Shown piece by piece: positions 45,501-54,250 of a DNA stretch of 64,000 nucleotides (the stretch's first letter is position 1; every line of letters begins with the position of its first letter). A model generated the notes under the pieces. That model did no database searches. It worked only from the letters and a program-made list of their open reading frames with translations, and was not told the origin of the DNA. This DNA comes from CBDDBH01 sp965225625 (GTDB lineage Bacteria; Pseudomonadota; Gammaproteobacteria; JADZEE01). The stretch is from positions 84,486 through 148,485 of the forward strand of contig CBDDBH010000018.1 in the NCBI GenBank assembly GCA_965225625.1. Direction: 5' to 3'. A program made the position numbers and the translations under genes.

Positions 45501-46143
45501 AAACGATGAGATCCCGCTAAACGAAGGGTGTCTGAAGCCCATAAAACTGGTCGTACCGAAACAATCCATGATCAATCCGCAATACCCGGCCGCAGTGATA
45601 GCAGGCAACACGGAAGTGTCCCAGGCCATCACCAATGCCCTTTACGGGGCGTTGGGCGTATTGGCTGCATCACAAGGCACCATGAACAATTTCCTCTACG
45701 GCAACGACACCTACCAGAACTACGAAACCATATGCGGTGGCACGGGCGCCGGCCCCGATCATCCGGGTGCCAGTGCCGTACACAGTCACATGACCAACAC
45801 CCGGATGACCGATCCTGAAGTGCTGGAGTTGCGCTATCCGGTTCGCAACGAGGAATTTTCTATACGCCAAGCTTCCGGCGGCGCCGGCAAATACACCGGC
45901 GGTAACGGCGTTGTGCGTAAATTGCGCTTTCTGGAAACGATGACCGCCACCATGCTGACCTCGCACCGGGTGGTGCCGCCTTTTGGCTTACAGGGGGGCG
46001 AACCGGGCAAATGTGGAAATAACTATGTGGTACGTGCCACTGGTGAAGTCGCAGCACTTAAAGGTAACGATGAGATTGAGTTACACACGGGCGATTTGTT
46101 CGTCATGGAAACACCCGGCGGCGGTGGCTTCGGGGCCCAATAA
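42529..46143 (+). CDS. Fused hydantoinase/5-oxoprolinase (HyuA-HyuB)
   Basis: A 1204-aa ATP-dependent cyclic-amide hydrolase. The HyuA part (about 1-690) starts MMTWQIWIDRGGTFTDIVGR, contains the ASKHA phosphate loops (VKMGTTVATNALLERKGDRT and GFDMGGTSTDV) and ends near WRGALNARRDL. The HyuB part (about 700-1204) starts MLEVFNNLFMSVAEQMG and ends GDLFVMETPGGGGFGAQ. The fused form is typical of 5-oxoprolinases; N-methylhydantoinase or another cyclic amide is also possible. It is intact. A 23-codon hyuA remnant exists at 15437. Confidence 0.9.
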   Translation: MMTWQIWIDRGGTFTDIVGRSPDGQLISHKLLSENPERYKDAAVQGVRDVLGLDKDVPIPAQTLEHVKMGTTVATNALLERKGDRTLFVTTKGFGDCLRIGYQNRPRLFDLDIVLPQTLYEQVIEVDERVDAYGEVLTPLDEERVKADLQAAFDRGINAVAVAFIHGYRYSAHEHRVGEICKQIGFTQVSLSNKVSPLVKLIARGDTTVVDAYLSPILRRYVQQFADELGSEGDIGPKLMFMQSNGGLTDARLFQGKDAILSGPAGGVVGMTRTAAMSGFFKLIGFDMGGTSTDVTHYDGEYERSFETLVAGVRMRAPMMHIHTVAAGGGSVLQFDGSRLRVGPQSAGANPGPTCYRHGGPLTVTDCNVMLGKIQPDYFPAIFGPNGDEKLDRGAVVQGFSELAEQVSLARGKSVTAEEVAQGFLRIAVENMANAIKKISVQRGYDVTQYTLNCFGGAGGQHACPVADALAMKSIFLHPLAGVLSAYGMGLAEIRALREVQMGFAFVAGSVAKDIEVHCLRLSDSAREEVRMQGVEDRHISIITKVHLRYAGTNTSLLVDAGPAAQMLLDFEAAHSQRFGFVARERGVVVEALSVEAIGITDAEIDAPINSPAAQQAAIPQAAVQMYSRGEWCDTPLYNRDDLQVGQSVSGPAIIVEDTGTIVLEQGWRGALNARRDLLLDRFIEREKTEAIGTAADPVMLEVFNNLFMSVAEQMGATLQNTAYSVNIKERLDFSCALFNAQGDLVANAPHIPVHLGSMGESVRSVINKNKGYIKPGDVYVLNAPYAGGTHLPDVTVITPAFDDNAERVLFYLGSRGHHADIGGRTPGSAPPDSTHIDEEGVLIDNFLLVENGQLREQQIRKLLGSGEYPCRNIDQNIADLSAQIAANETGLTELRKMVAHFGIGVVSAYMKHVQDNAEECVRRVIDVLKDGSFEYPMDDGSVIKVKISVDRPNRTATIDFTGTSKQTPGNYNAPIAICKAAVIYVFRTLVNDEIPLNEGCLKPIKLVVPKQSMINPQYPAAVIAGNTEVSQAITNALYGALGVLAASQGTMNNFLYGNDTYQNYETICGGTGAGPDHPGASAVHSHMTNTRMTDPEVLELRYPVRNEEFSIRQASGGAGKYTGGNGVVRKLRFLETMTATMLTSHRVVPPFGLQGGEPGKCGNNYVVRATGEVAALKGNDEIELHTGDLFVMETPGGGGFGAQ

Positions 46144-46152
46144 GCCGATGGG

Positions 46153-46632
46153 TTAAAGCCCGAGTTCAGCCAACCCCGGATGATTGTCGGGACGACGGCC
46201 TTGCGGCCAATGGAATTTGCGTTCCGTTTCGCCGATAGCTAAATCGTTAATGCTCGCATAACGTCGTTGCATCAGACCCTCAGCGTTGAATTCCCAGTTT
46301 TCATTCCCATAAGAGCGATACCAATTTTCATCTGCATCTCGCCATTCGTAAGCAAAGCGCACAGCAATTCGATTGTCAGTAAATGCCCAAAGCTCTTTGA
46401 TGAGACGATATTCGCCTTCGCGTTGCCATTTGTGCTTTAGAAATTCAATAATCTCATCACGACCGCGTGGAAACTCAGCTCGGTTGCGCCATTGACTGTC
46501 GATGCTATACGCCAGCGCTACTTTTTCAGCATCGCCGCTGTTCCAACCATCCTCCGCCAGCCGCACCTTGCGTACCGCGGTCTCATAGGTGAATGGTGGA
46601 GCAAGAGTCTGGCTCTGGTGTGACTCACTCAC
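46153..46632 (-). CDS. DUF1348 / SnoaL-like protein
   Basis: A 159-aa protein of the NTF2-like fold. The conserved DUF1348 stretch is visible: KVRLAEDGWNSGDAEKVALAY, WRNRAEFPRGRDEIIEFLKHKW, IAVRFAYEWRDADENWYRSYGNENWEF and INDLAI. The function is unknown; family members are often found with FMN proteins. It overlaps the upstream FMN-binding gene by four bases, so the two act together. Its end is 9 bases from the converging hydantoinase gene. Confidence 0.82.
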   Translation of the reverse strand: MSESHQSQTLAPPFTYETAVRKVRLAEDGWNSGDAEKVALAYSIDSQWRNRAEFPRGRDEIIEFLKHKWQREGEYRLIKELWAFTDNRIAVRFAYEWRDADENWYRSYGNENWEFNAEGLMQRRYASINDLAIGETERKFHWPQGRRPDNHPGLAELGL

Positions 46633-47243
46633 GCTATATTCTCCTGAAGAAAGCTTAATTCAGATCGTAATCGATAATTTTCTTCTCTTAGTTCAGCCAT
46701 GCGGTCTTGCATCTGTGCCTCAGTAAAACGCGGCGTAATATGCTGCGGGCAATTCCAATCGAAGGCTTTTACACTAATGGCAAATCCGCGTTCGACTCTT
46801 GCACGATAATTGTCTTGCTCCGGGCCTAGCAATATTTCGGCATCGCCCTTTCCGAGTAAACTTACCCGCCCCAATACCTTAAGACGTGTGCGACCTGGAT
46901 AATCCATAAAAAACAAGGAAACCCGATCATCCTTGCGCAGATTACCTACACTCACGTATTGACGGTTACCTGCAAAGTCTGCAAACCCAAGTGTCTTTTC
47001 GTCAAGTACACGCATAAAGCCGATGGGCCCACCGCGGTGCTGTACATAAGGCCAGCCCGTCTGGCTCACACTGGCCATATAAAAACTATCGCGTGCGTGA
47101 ATAAATGCGGTCTCCTTTTCCCCCAACGCAAGATGATGATCCTCACCACCGTCCATACCGCTATAAATCCCGCGGCTACCGAGGGACTGCTGAACTTCGC
47201 GAACGGAGTCGGTAAATGCGATTTCTGCAAATTGGTGACCCAT
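46629..47243 (-). CDS. Pyridoxamine-5'-phosphate-oxidase-family FMN-binding protein
   Basis: A 204-aa split-barrel flavoprotein. It shows FIHARDSFYMASVSQTGWPYVQHRGGPIGF, then ADFAGNRQYVSVGNLRKDDRVSLFFMDYPGRTRLKVLGRV, the pattern of the PNPOx-like Pfam group. The C-terminal helix is charged. It is the first gene of a two-gene unit divergent from the LysR gene and is therefore the likely target of that regulator. It probably reduces or oxidises a small molecule. Confidence 0.85.
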   Translation of the reverse strand: MGHQFAEIAFTDSVREVQQSLGSRGIYSGMDGGEDHHLALGEKETAFIHARDSFYMASVSQTGWPYVQHRGGPIGFMRVLDEKTLGFADFAGNRQYVSVGNLRKDDRVSLFFMDYPGRTRLKVLGRVSLLGKGDAEILLGPEQDNYRARVERGFAISVKAFDWNCPQHITPRFTEAQMQDRMAELREENYRLRSELSFLQENIA

Positions 47244-47384
47244 GTTGGTCCTCCATTAGTTGAAAACGTCCGGATTGATCGCCAACAGTGTTGACGACAC
47301 AGCGCTAGGGCTACTGTCTCAAATTCCAATTTAGAAAAGAATATGGAAAAATAGGAATTTATTATTGTAATTAATGAAATAATC

Positions 47385-48290
47385 ATGGATCGCTTCCAGC
47401 TAATGTCAGTGTTCGTTGCAGTTGCCGAGCAACAGGGCTTTGCCGCTGCAGCGCGCCACCTGAATATGTCACCCCCAACGGTCACACGCAGTGTTGCGGC
47501 GCTTGAGGACCACTTGGGCGTGAAGCTTTTACAGCGCTCAACCCGATATGTCAGGACGACTGAAGCAGGCGTGCGTTATCTGGAAGATGCCCGACGCATA
47601 TTGCTTGAAGTGGCAGCCGCCGATGCAACAGCCGCAGGCGTCAATGCAACGCCAAGAGGACAAATGGCCATTACGGCACCGGTATTGTTTGGCCGCATGT
47701 TTGTAATGCCAGGCGTGGTTGCCTATTTAAAACAATATCCTGAGACGGATGTCTCTGTGATGTTTCTCGACAGGGTCGTCAATCTGCTCGAAGAGGGCAT
47801 GGATGTGGGCGTGCGTATCGGCAAACTGCCCGACTCCAGCATGCATGCCTTACGCGTCGGTTCGGTCCGTGTCGTTCTTTGCGCTTCAGCAGAATACTTA
47901 AAGATTCACGGCATTCCACGAAAGCCAGATGATCTGCACGGACACACCTTGATTGCATCAAGAGCGGGTAATCATTTTCTCGATTTGCGATTTAAAACCC
48001 CGGGTCGAGAACGAGACCAACTTTTTAAGTCGCGCCTTACGACGAACACGAATGATTCTGCCATTGAGGCAGCACTTCAGGATTACGGGATTACCCGGTT
48101 GCTCTCCTATCAGGTCGCAGCACACCTCACGTCCGGCCGTCTGGAAACCGTTTTGCAAGCCTGGGAACCCGCTCCTTTACCAATAAATTTATTACACAGA
48201 GAAGGGCGCCACGCCGCATCCAAAGTCAGAACCTTTGTGGATCTCATGGCCGATCGACTACGCGCCGATCCAGCACTGAACTGGCAATAA
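47385..48290 (+). CDS. LysR-family transcriptional regulator
   Basis: A 301-aa regulator. The helix-turn-helix occupies residues 1-60 (MDRFQLMSVFVAVAEQQGFA then SPPTVTRSVAALEDHLGVKL). The effector domain begins near 90. It is divergent from the FMN-binding/DUF1348 pair across an A+T-rich gap with AAATTCC and GGAATTT arms near 47320-47360. It probably activates that pair in response to a small ligand. Confidence 0.9.
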   Translation: MDRFQLMSVFVAVAEQQGFAAAARHLNMSPPTVTRSVAALEDHLGVKLLQRSTRYVRTTEAGVRYLEDARRILLEVAAADATAAGVNATPRGQMAITAPVLFGRMFVMPGVVAYLKQYPETDVSVMFLDRVVNLLEEGMDVGVRIGKLPDSSMHALRVGSVRVVLCASAEYLKIHGIPRKPDDLHGHTLIASRAGNHFLDLRFKTPGRERDQLFKSRLTTNTNDSAIEAALQDYGITRLLSYQVAAHLTSGRLETVLQAWEPAPLPINLLHREGRHAASKVRTFVDLMADRLRADPALNWQ

Positions 48291-48473
48291 CTTTTTTATA
48301 TCGGAGAACGTCCCTAAGTTTCAGTAGAATAGATTTACGCAGCCTGCCAATAATGTGGCTTACGCGTGCGGCATTCGCCATTTGCGATGCATATGCGGAT
48401 AATGAAAGGCGATCGTAGAATGTTCATTGACTCGGCTTTGCGTCTCTCTAGGACCTGCTAAACAGCAATCGAG

Positions 48474-49421
48474 ATGAACGACCGCAAGAAAATTTTGATC
48501 GTCGATGACAGCTCGGAGCATCGCACGCTTTTTTCGCGTCTTATGGCCCGCGATTCCGAAATCAGCTTCGAGATTACGGAAGCGGAGACTGGGCAGGACG
48601 GCTTGCGCCGCTGCCGCGAGGATGCGCCTGACTGTCTACTACTCGATTACAGATTGCCGGACATCGACGGCTTGGAGTTTCTGTCGAAACTGGGCGATGG
48701 CGAGGCGACCTTACCGCTTCCGGTGGTGATGTTGACCGGTGAAGGCGACGAACTCGTTGCCGTAGAGGCAATGAAAAGAGGCGCTCACGATTATCTGGTT
48801 AAAAGCCATGTGACGGCGGAAGCATTGCAACTTGCGGCGAGCAATGCGATGGAGAAGGTCGAGATGCGCCGCGACTTGGAAAATCAACGCCTCGAACTCA
48901 AGCGGCTGTCGGTAACCGACGAGTTGACTGGCCTGCACAATCGCCGATTTTTAGTAGCCCGGCTCAACGAGGAAATGGAGCGCGCGGCGCGCTACAATCT
49001 GGATTTAACGCTGCTGATATGCGACCTCGACTACTTCAAAAAAATAAATGATCGATACGGACATCTCGCCGGCGATCAAGTGCTCAGGAATTATGGCGTA
49101 CTGTTATCGGAGTGCGCGCGCGGCACCGACATCGTTGGCCGTTATGGCGGCGAAGAATTCGGGGTCGTTCTAACCAATACGGATCTTGCATCCGCCGGTA
49201 TAGTTGCTGAACGCATCTGCGCCAGCACACGTGACGAAAGCCGTGGAACTGCCGGCAATGACGAAAATTTTCACGTCACCTGCAGTATCGGCATGGCAGC
49301 CCACAGCACCGATCTACAAAGCACCGAAGATTTTATACAACTCGCCGATAGCGCACTTTACCGCGCTAAATCGCAAGGGCGCGACCAGGTCTGCGCTTGG
49401 CCCTTCGAAAGCGACGTTTGA
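48474..49421 (+). CDS. Response regulator with GGDEF domain (diguanylate cyclase)
   Basis: A 315-aa protein. The receiver domain (1-125) has ILIVDD and the phospho-acceptor in CLLLDYRLPD, with switch lysine in VKSHV. The GGDEF domain starts at TDELTGLHNRRF and has the active loop GRYGGEEFGVV, a functional GGEEF form, so it should make cyclic di-GMP. The signalling histidine kinase is not adjacent. About 255 bases without a clear gene follow before the cyclase; they hold a short coding-like tail ending SDLAADPH near 49580 but nothing I can name. Confidence 0.9.
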   Translation: MNDRKKILIVDDSSEHRTLFSRLMARDSEISFEITEAETGQDGLRRCREDAPDCLLLDYRLPDIDGLEFLSKLGDGEATLPLPVVMLTGEGDELVAVEAMKRGAHDYLVKSHVTAEALQLAASNAMEKVEMRRDLENQRLELKRLSVTDELTGLHNRRFLVARLNEEMERAARYNLDLTLLICDLDYFKKINDRYGHLAGDQVLRNYGVLLSECARGTDIVGRYGGEEFGVVLTNTDLASAGIVAERICASTRDESRGTAGNDENFHVTCSIGMAAHSTDLQSTEDFIQLADSALYRAKSQGRDQVCAWPFESDV

Positions 49422-49676
49422 ATCCCCAGCATCACAGTATGTCTGGGCACGCCCGCTGTGGTGGTAAACATGTTGGTCTACTAGCGCTGTATGCACGCGG
49501 CCCGACTCAAGCAAAGAAGCGTACAAAAAACTGGGGCAATTCGCCGAGCGGATGTCAGATTTGGCTGCAGATCCCCATTGAAACGCGACTTAGTCCGATG
49601 GATCGTACAGATGAAATCCGAGATTCCGATCCGGATCTAGCAATTCGGTTATACTGCCACTGTTCGGATCCTCTCG

Positions 49677-51155
49677 ATGAGAGCAATAGACGCCACATCG
49701 TGCATGTCTAACATTGCATCTTCACATAGACGATTTCCGTACTACCTCAGTGTTGTCGTAACCCTTGCCCTCTATCGGTTCTTGATTGCGGGCTCAATTG
49801 GGCCCAATTGGTCGATCGCGTGCGCCTGTACGGCTGGTTTATTTGCGGTCGCCGTCCTTGTGCGGCAGCAGATGGAGGCTTATATCGAGAGCGGCCCCAT
49901 TGTGGCTCGACAGAAAAAGCACGTTCTCGCCGAGATTTCAATTTATTGCGTCGTCTCTGCCGTTATTCTGCTTGTAGACATGTTGTGGCTAGACCAGACG
50001 ATTCTGACCGTGCTCCGGTATGCAGCACTTACCCTTTTGTTCGGCTACCTTGTCGGCATCGACTGCACATTGGCGCGTATCCCGAGCTGGTTCGATACCG
50101 GCGACCATCCTTTCCGTGGTAAGTATCGAATGCTCCCAACGGTATGGCGGCTGGCGGTTGTGCCGAGCTCTATTCTGGTGGGCTTCACAGCAATTGTCAG
50201 CTTGGCGCTGTATGCGTTTAACGATGGTGTCGGTTCCTCAGACATTTCGTCGCTCGAATCCCCGTTTCGAAACTTCGCTTTTGATGTCGCATTTTCTCTA
50301 CTGCTTGTCACCGTGTTGGGCGCACTGATTATCAACAGCTATGCGGCCAACCTCAAAGCAGTCATGGACCGGCAAGTGAAAGTCTTGACCGACATTCAAA
50401 CAGGGGACCTCTCTGGTGAGGTGCCGATCATCAGTCACGATGCTTTCGGGCTGCTGGCCAGTCAAATTAATCGCGTCAGCGAGTACCTTCGCGAACGCGA
50501 AAGAATATACGACGTGCTAAAGCGCATAGTCAGCCCTAGCATCATGGAAAAATTGGTCAACACCGACCAAGCCACACTCAGGCAGGGTAAAGAATGTGAT
50601 CTGGCCATTCTGTTTTGCGATATCCGCGGATTCACTGCGGCGAGTGAGAGTAGTTCGGCGAGTGAGATGATCCTTTTTCTGAATTCCTATTTCGCCGACA
50701 TGAGCGAATTGGTGACCGCGCACAACGGCATAATCAATAAGTTTCTGGGGGATGGCATACTCGCTGTTTTCGGAGTAGATGATCAAAGCCAGCCTGCGGC
50801 AGAAGCATTCGATACCGCTTTGGACATCGCGGCGCATAGTGAAGGCTTTACTTTACCGGACGGGAGCACGCCGGAAATGGGTTTTGGCATTCATCATGGC
50901 TCCGTGATCGCCGGCACGGTCGGTTCGGCGGATAGATTTGAATACACGTTCCTCGGCGACCCTGTTAATACGGCGAGCCGGCTCGAAGGCCTCAGCAAAC
51001 GGTTGGCTTATAAGATCATTGTGTCCGCGGACGCCAATCTGCTCTTAGGCGAGGAGCACCGCGCAAAACTGGATGGCCTGGGCGCTCATCGGCTACGCGG
51101 TAAAGTTGAACCGGTTATGGTATTCGGCGCCTTAAATATTATCCAGCTGCCGTAG
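49677..51155 (+). CDS. Membrane class III adenylate/guanylate cyclase with HAMP
   Basis: A 492-aa protein. The first 230 residues contain several hydrophobic helices (ISIYCVVSAVILLVDMLWL, SSILVGFTAIVSLALYAF, FAFDVAFSLLLVTVLGALII). A HAMP-like linker (GDLSGEVPIISHDAFGLLAS) leads to the cyclase domain: LAILFCDIRGFTAASESSSA with the metal aspartate, NKFLGDGILAVFGV with the second, and YTFLGDPVNTASRLEGLSK. The catalytic set looks complete. ATG 49704 is an alternative start. It sits between c-di-GMP genes. Confidence 0.87.
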   Translation: MRAIDATSCMSNIASSHRRFPYYLSVVVTLALYRFLIAGSIGPNWSIACACTAGLFAVAVLVRQQMEAYIESGPIVARQKKHVLAEISIYCVVSAVILLVDMLWLDQTILTVLRYAALTLLFGYLVGIDCTLARIPSWFDTGDHPFRGKYRMLPTVWRLAVVPSSILVGFTAIVSLALYAFNDGVGSSDISSLESPFRNFAFDVAFSLLLVTVLGALIINSYAANLKAVMDRQVKVLTDIQTGDLSGEVPIISHDAFGLLASQINRVSEYLRERERIYDVLKRIVSPSIMEKLVNTDQATLRQGKECDLAILFCDIRGFTAASESSSASEMILFLNSYFADMSELVTAHNGIINKFLGDGILAVFGVDDQSQPAAEAFDTALDIAAHSEGFTLPDGSTPEMGFGIHHGSVIAGTVGSADRFEYTFLGDPVNTASRLEGLSKRLAYKIIVSADANLLLGEEHRAKLDGLGAHRLRGKVEPVMVFGALNIIQLP

Positions 51156-51177
51156 ATTCTGCCGGTACGAGCGCAAA

Positions 51178-52702
51178 TTATTTTTGCAGTTCACCTAAGA
51201 CATATCCTGCTAAATCTATATCGTACGTTCCGGGCGAAACTACTTTCGCGATGCGATAGTTATCCGCGATTGAAGTTTTCGCGAAACTGGCCAGATTCAT
51301 AATTCTAGGGGGCTCGAGCGGGCGCTTATCCTGATCGCGAACGAGCAATAAACGAGGATGAAGGCGATCATTGGGCGGGATTGAGATGACGATTCCAACC
51401 TCACCTCTTACTAACTCGACAATACAGCCGACTGGATAGATGCCGATACATGCGATGAAGTCTTCTAACAATTCGGCATCGAAAAACTTGTTTCGATACC
51501 TGTACATGTTGCGCAGGGCATCGGTGCTTGCCATAGTCTGTCCAAGGCGACCGCTGCACCCACAAGTGTCAGGTCGTCATAAGCATCGGCGATTGCAATC
51601 ATTTTAGAAAGTTGGGTAAGGCCATCTCCTCTCAGTTGCTGCGGATAGCCCGCACCCTCAACATATTCATGGTGCGTAAGGGCCACATCGATCACCGCTC
51701 GCGGAATTCCTTGCGCCCCCCTGAGTATTTCTGCGCCCAATTCCGGATGTTTACGGTAGGTTTCGTCCTTCTCGTGATCGGGGCGCTTTAATATTTCAAC
51801 CGGGATCTTGCTTTCGCCGATGTCATGCAGCAAAGCGGCCATCCCCAATTCGGCGAGCGTCTCCGTGGCATGTGTTAGGTGGAGCCCGAAATTCAGTGCA
51901 AGCACGCTGCTGGCGACCGCATGCTCGGCGGTCGCTTCGTTATGGCCTTTGATCGTGCTCAGCAGTACCAAAGCATCGGGGTTTCTTGTGATGCTGGAAA
52001 TCAAATCTGCGATTAACGTTTTTGCTTGCGGGACATTGAGTGCCTCTCCAAACCTCGCCGCATCGAAGAGTTCTGTGACCGCGGCTTCGGCTCGCGTACG
52101 GATTTGAGTTCTGTGACCGCGGCTTCGGCTCGCGTACGGATTTGATTGGCGGCGGGGAGTTCCTCTTCGACCGGCCTTTGATAGTCGTCTCGATGTGCCT
52201 GCTTTTGCGCGTTCTTTTGCGCGGTGGCAGCATTGCCCGCGGCGCGCTCTGAGCCCGGAATTGGCACAGTGCTCTGCTCCTCGTCCACATATACGAACTT
52301 ACATAATTGCCGGACCTTTTCGATTTCGTCGCTGTCGTTCAACGGAAAACCTTGAAACAGGAATGGACTATCCAACCAAGGCCTGTCCAACTCGACCACG
52401 TACATGCCGAGTTGCAATTCCGCGACTTCGATTTTCACTCTGTTATCCATGGCAGGGTAGGATAACCCAATGTTGCCTGGCTCGGCATCCTCACATTCAG
52501 AGGAACGATAGAAACTTAGCCGCTCCATTACGTCTTGAGCGCCGCCCAGGTTCGCCCCTGCCCAGGAACATATGGCTAGATCGAGGGCGTCGTTTGGATC
52601 TACCCCAAACTCCAGCAGGCCATTGAACCTGGCCCCCTTCTGAAGCCATATCCTAAGTCGTACTTGCCGGCCCGCGGGACCAGTCACTGCGGTGATCGCC
52701 AT
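51178..52702 (-). pseudogene. DUF3391 / HD-GYP phosphodiesterase, broken by a 38-bp tandem duplication and an indel
   Basis: The N-terminal PilZ-like/DUF3391 part reads DNRVKIEVAELQLGMYVVEL and PLNDSDEIEKVRQLCKFVYV. A 38-base tandem duplication (52068-52143) shifts the frame after AAVTEL. Removing one copy restores FDAARFGEALNVPQAKTLIA and the HD-GYP domain: HAVASSVLALNF, AALLHDIGESKIP, HHEYVEGAGYPQQL. A second shift just after DDLT near 51557 separates the tail DALRNMYRYRNKFFDAELLE. The enzyme would degrade cyclic di-GMP. As written the product is truncated before the catalytic domain. Confidence 0.87.
52068..52143. repeat. 38-bp tandem duplication
   Basis: Two exact adjacent copies of a 38-base unit starting GAGTTCTGTGACCGCGG. 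Because 38 is not a multiple of three, the copy breaks the HD-GYP reading frame. Confidence 0.95.
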
Positions 52703-52917
52703 AAGCGGGTAGGCGGCAGATGTCTGTAAAACTTTAATCCGACGTTTTCGGGTTCAATTCCTCCCACTGCCTAAACTGGGGGGGTGGCAAAATCTAATTC
52801 TGGGCGGAATTTCGGCGTAAATTAGCCAGGCGGGCCAATATTGAGCTGCAGGTCATTGGACTCGACAATCAGTCTTGACCGGGACTCTGATAAATTTAGG
52901 TAACGAATATCAGTGAA

Positions 52918-54192
52918 ATGTGGGAAATGTGGCATCCACGGCGGAGTATGCTGATCGAGCTCCTACAAACAGAAGGCAAGCGTGTAGCGCGACGTTGTAA
53001 TGACGTTATTCGTCGTATAGATTCGGCAGCGACAGGGGGGTATCAAGTGGAAATAGCGGTGCCGAGGTTGATTGAGGAAATCGCCCAATGCGCCTCCTTG
53101 GCCCTGGAAGATGCAGTCGCCTTGCCGGCCGCAGCGTACGTTTCACAAGCGCTATTCGATCTCGAGAAAGAAAGGATCTTCCAGACGCAATGGCTCTGCG
53201 TGGGCCGCGTGGATCAAATCCCAGCCGTCGGTGATTACATTACTTATGACATCGCGGGCTCACCAATCTACACGATCAATGTGGATAACGATCGATATAG
53301 AAGCTTCCATAACGTCTGCCGGCATCGCGGTACCGTGCTGCTGGAAGGCAGCGGCAATATCGCTCGTATTACCTGCCCCTACCACGCCTGGTGTTACCAG
53401 GCAGCAGATGGGCAACTGTTGGCGGCGCGGTTCATGGAGGATTCGAAAGGCTTCGATAAGGAAACCATCAAGCTCCAGGAAGTTCGTACCGAGATCTGGC
53501 ACGGCTGGATCTATGTAACTCTGAATGACGACGAGGTTTCAGTTACGGAGCGATTAGCGGATTTAGATCAACGGCTCGCTAACTATCGAATGGCAAAATA
53601 TCGGACGCTTAGCTGTGAAGATCAGATCTGGTCGACAAATTGGAAGTGCCTCACGGACAACTTTCTCGACGAATATCATCCGTTCCATGTTCACCGAGAG
53701 ACGTTTGGTGAACTGATAGGCGATAAGGCACTAGAGGTTATTACTCAACCGGGTAATCTCGATGCATGGACGATTCACTATATGCCGATGTCCGACGAGA
53801 TGGCGCACAAAGCCAAACAACGCTTTCCGTCGCTGACGGACTGGCAGGCAAAACACGACGCATTGTTCGGCATTTACCCGACTCACCTGGTTAACATCAT
53901 GCCCGGTGGGCCGATGTTCTGGCTGCTATTACAACCTGATACTACGAGCCAGGTACGCGTGCGCTTCGGGGTGAGTGTGCCGGACGACTATTTCGACAAT
54001 GCAGAAGAATCCGAAGACGACGTTACCGGGTTTTACACACGGGTCAACAATGAGGACAAAATCATCGTTGAAAAAGTCTTTCGTGGCCTGTGCTCATCCC
54101 ATACCCAATTGGGACGTTTGTCGAGGCTCGAATGGTCAGTTTGGGAGTTTCAGAAATACTTGTACCGGAGACTAGGCACTTTGCATAGCTGA
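52918..54192 (+). CDS. Rieske aromatic ring-hydroxylating oxygenase, alpha-type
   Basis: A 424-aa oxygenase with an intact [2Fe-2S] site: VCRHRGTVLLEG and CPYHAWCYQ. The mononuclear iron site is in WKCLTDNFLDEYHPFHVH. It resembles single-component alpha-type oxygenases acting on quaternary amines or aromatics. The first 30 residues are weakly conserved; ATG 52930 or 52948 may be the true start. No reductase or beta subunit is adjacent. The 215 bases before it contain no gene, only a 7-bp C-rich hairpin near 52765. It is followed by an AtzA-type hydrolase. Confidence 0.87.
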   Translation: MWEMWHPRRSMLIELLQTEGKRVARRCNDVIRRIDSAATGGYQVEIAVPRLIEEIAQCASLALEDAVALPAAAYVSQALFDLEKERIFQTQWLCVGRVDQIPAVGDYITYDIAGSPIYTINVDNDRYRSFHNVCRHRGTVLLEGSGNIARITCPYHAWCYQAADGQLLAARFMEDSKGFDKETIKLQEVRTEIWHGWIYVTLNDDEVSVTERLADLDQRLANYRMAKYRTLSCEDQIWSTNWKCLTDNFLDEYHPFHVHRETFGELIGDKALEVITQPGNLDAWTIHYMPMSDEMAHKAKQRFPSLTDWQAKHDALFGIYPTHLVNIMPGGPMFWLLLQPDTTSQVRVRFGVSVPDDYFDNAEESEDDVTGFYTRVNNEDKIIVEKVFRGLCSSHTQLGRLSRLEWSVWEFQKYLYRRLGTLHS

Positions 54193-54250
54193 TGATGGCC
54201 ACGCACAAACTCTCAGCTAAGCCTTAAGTCGTCGGGGCAACGCTAAACTT

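Noticed and set aside
48291..48473. Gene in the gap between LysR and GGDEF
   Set aside because: No coding pattern on either strand beyond short chance frames.
52703..52800. Possible tRNA-like 3' end (GGTTCAATTCC preceded by CTGTAAA) suggesting an attachment site
   Set aside because: The stems do not pair into a tRNA, the acceptor arm and CCA are missing, and no integrase or flanking repeat is near.
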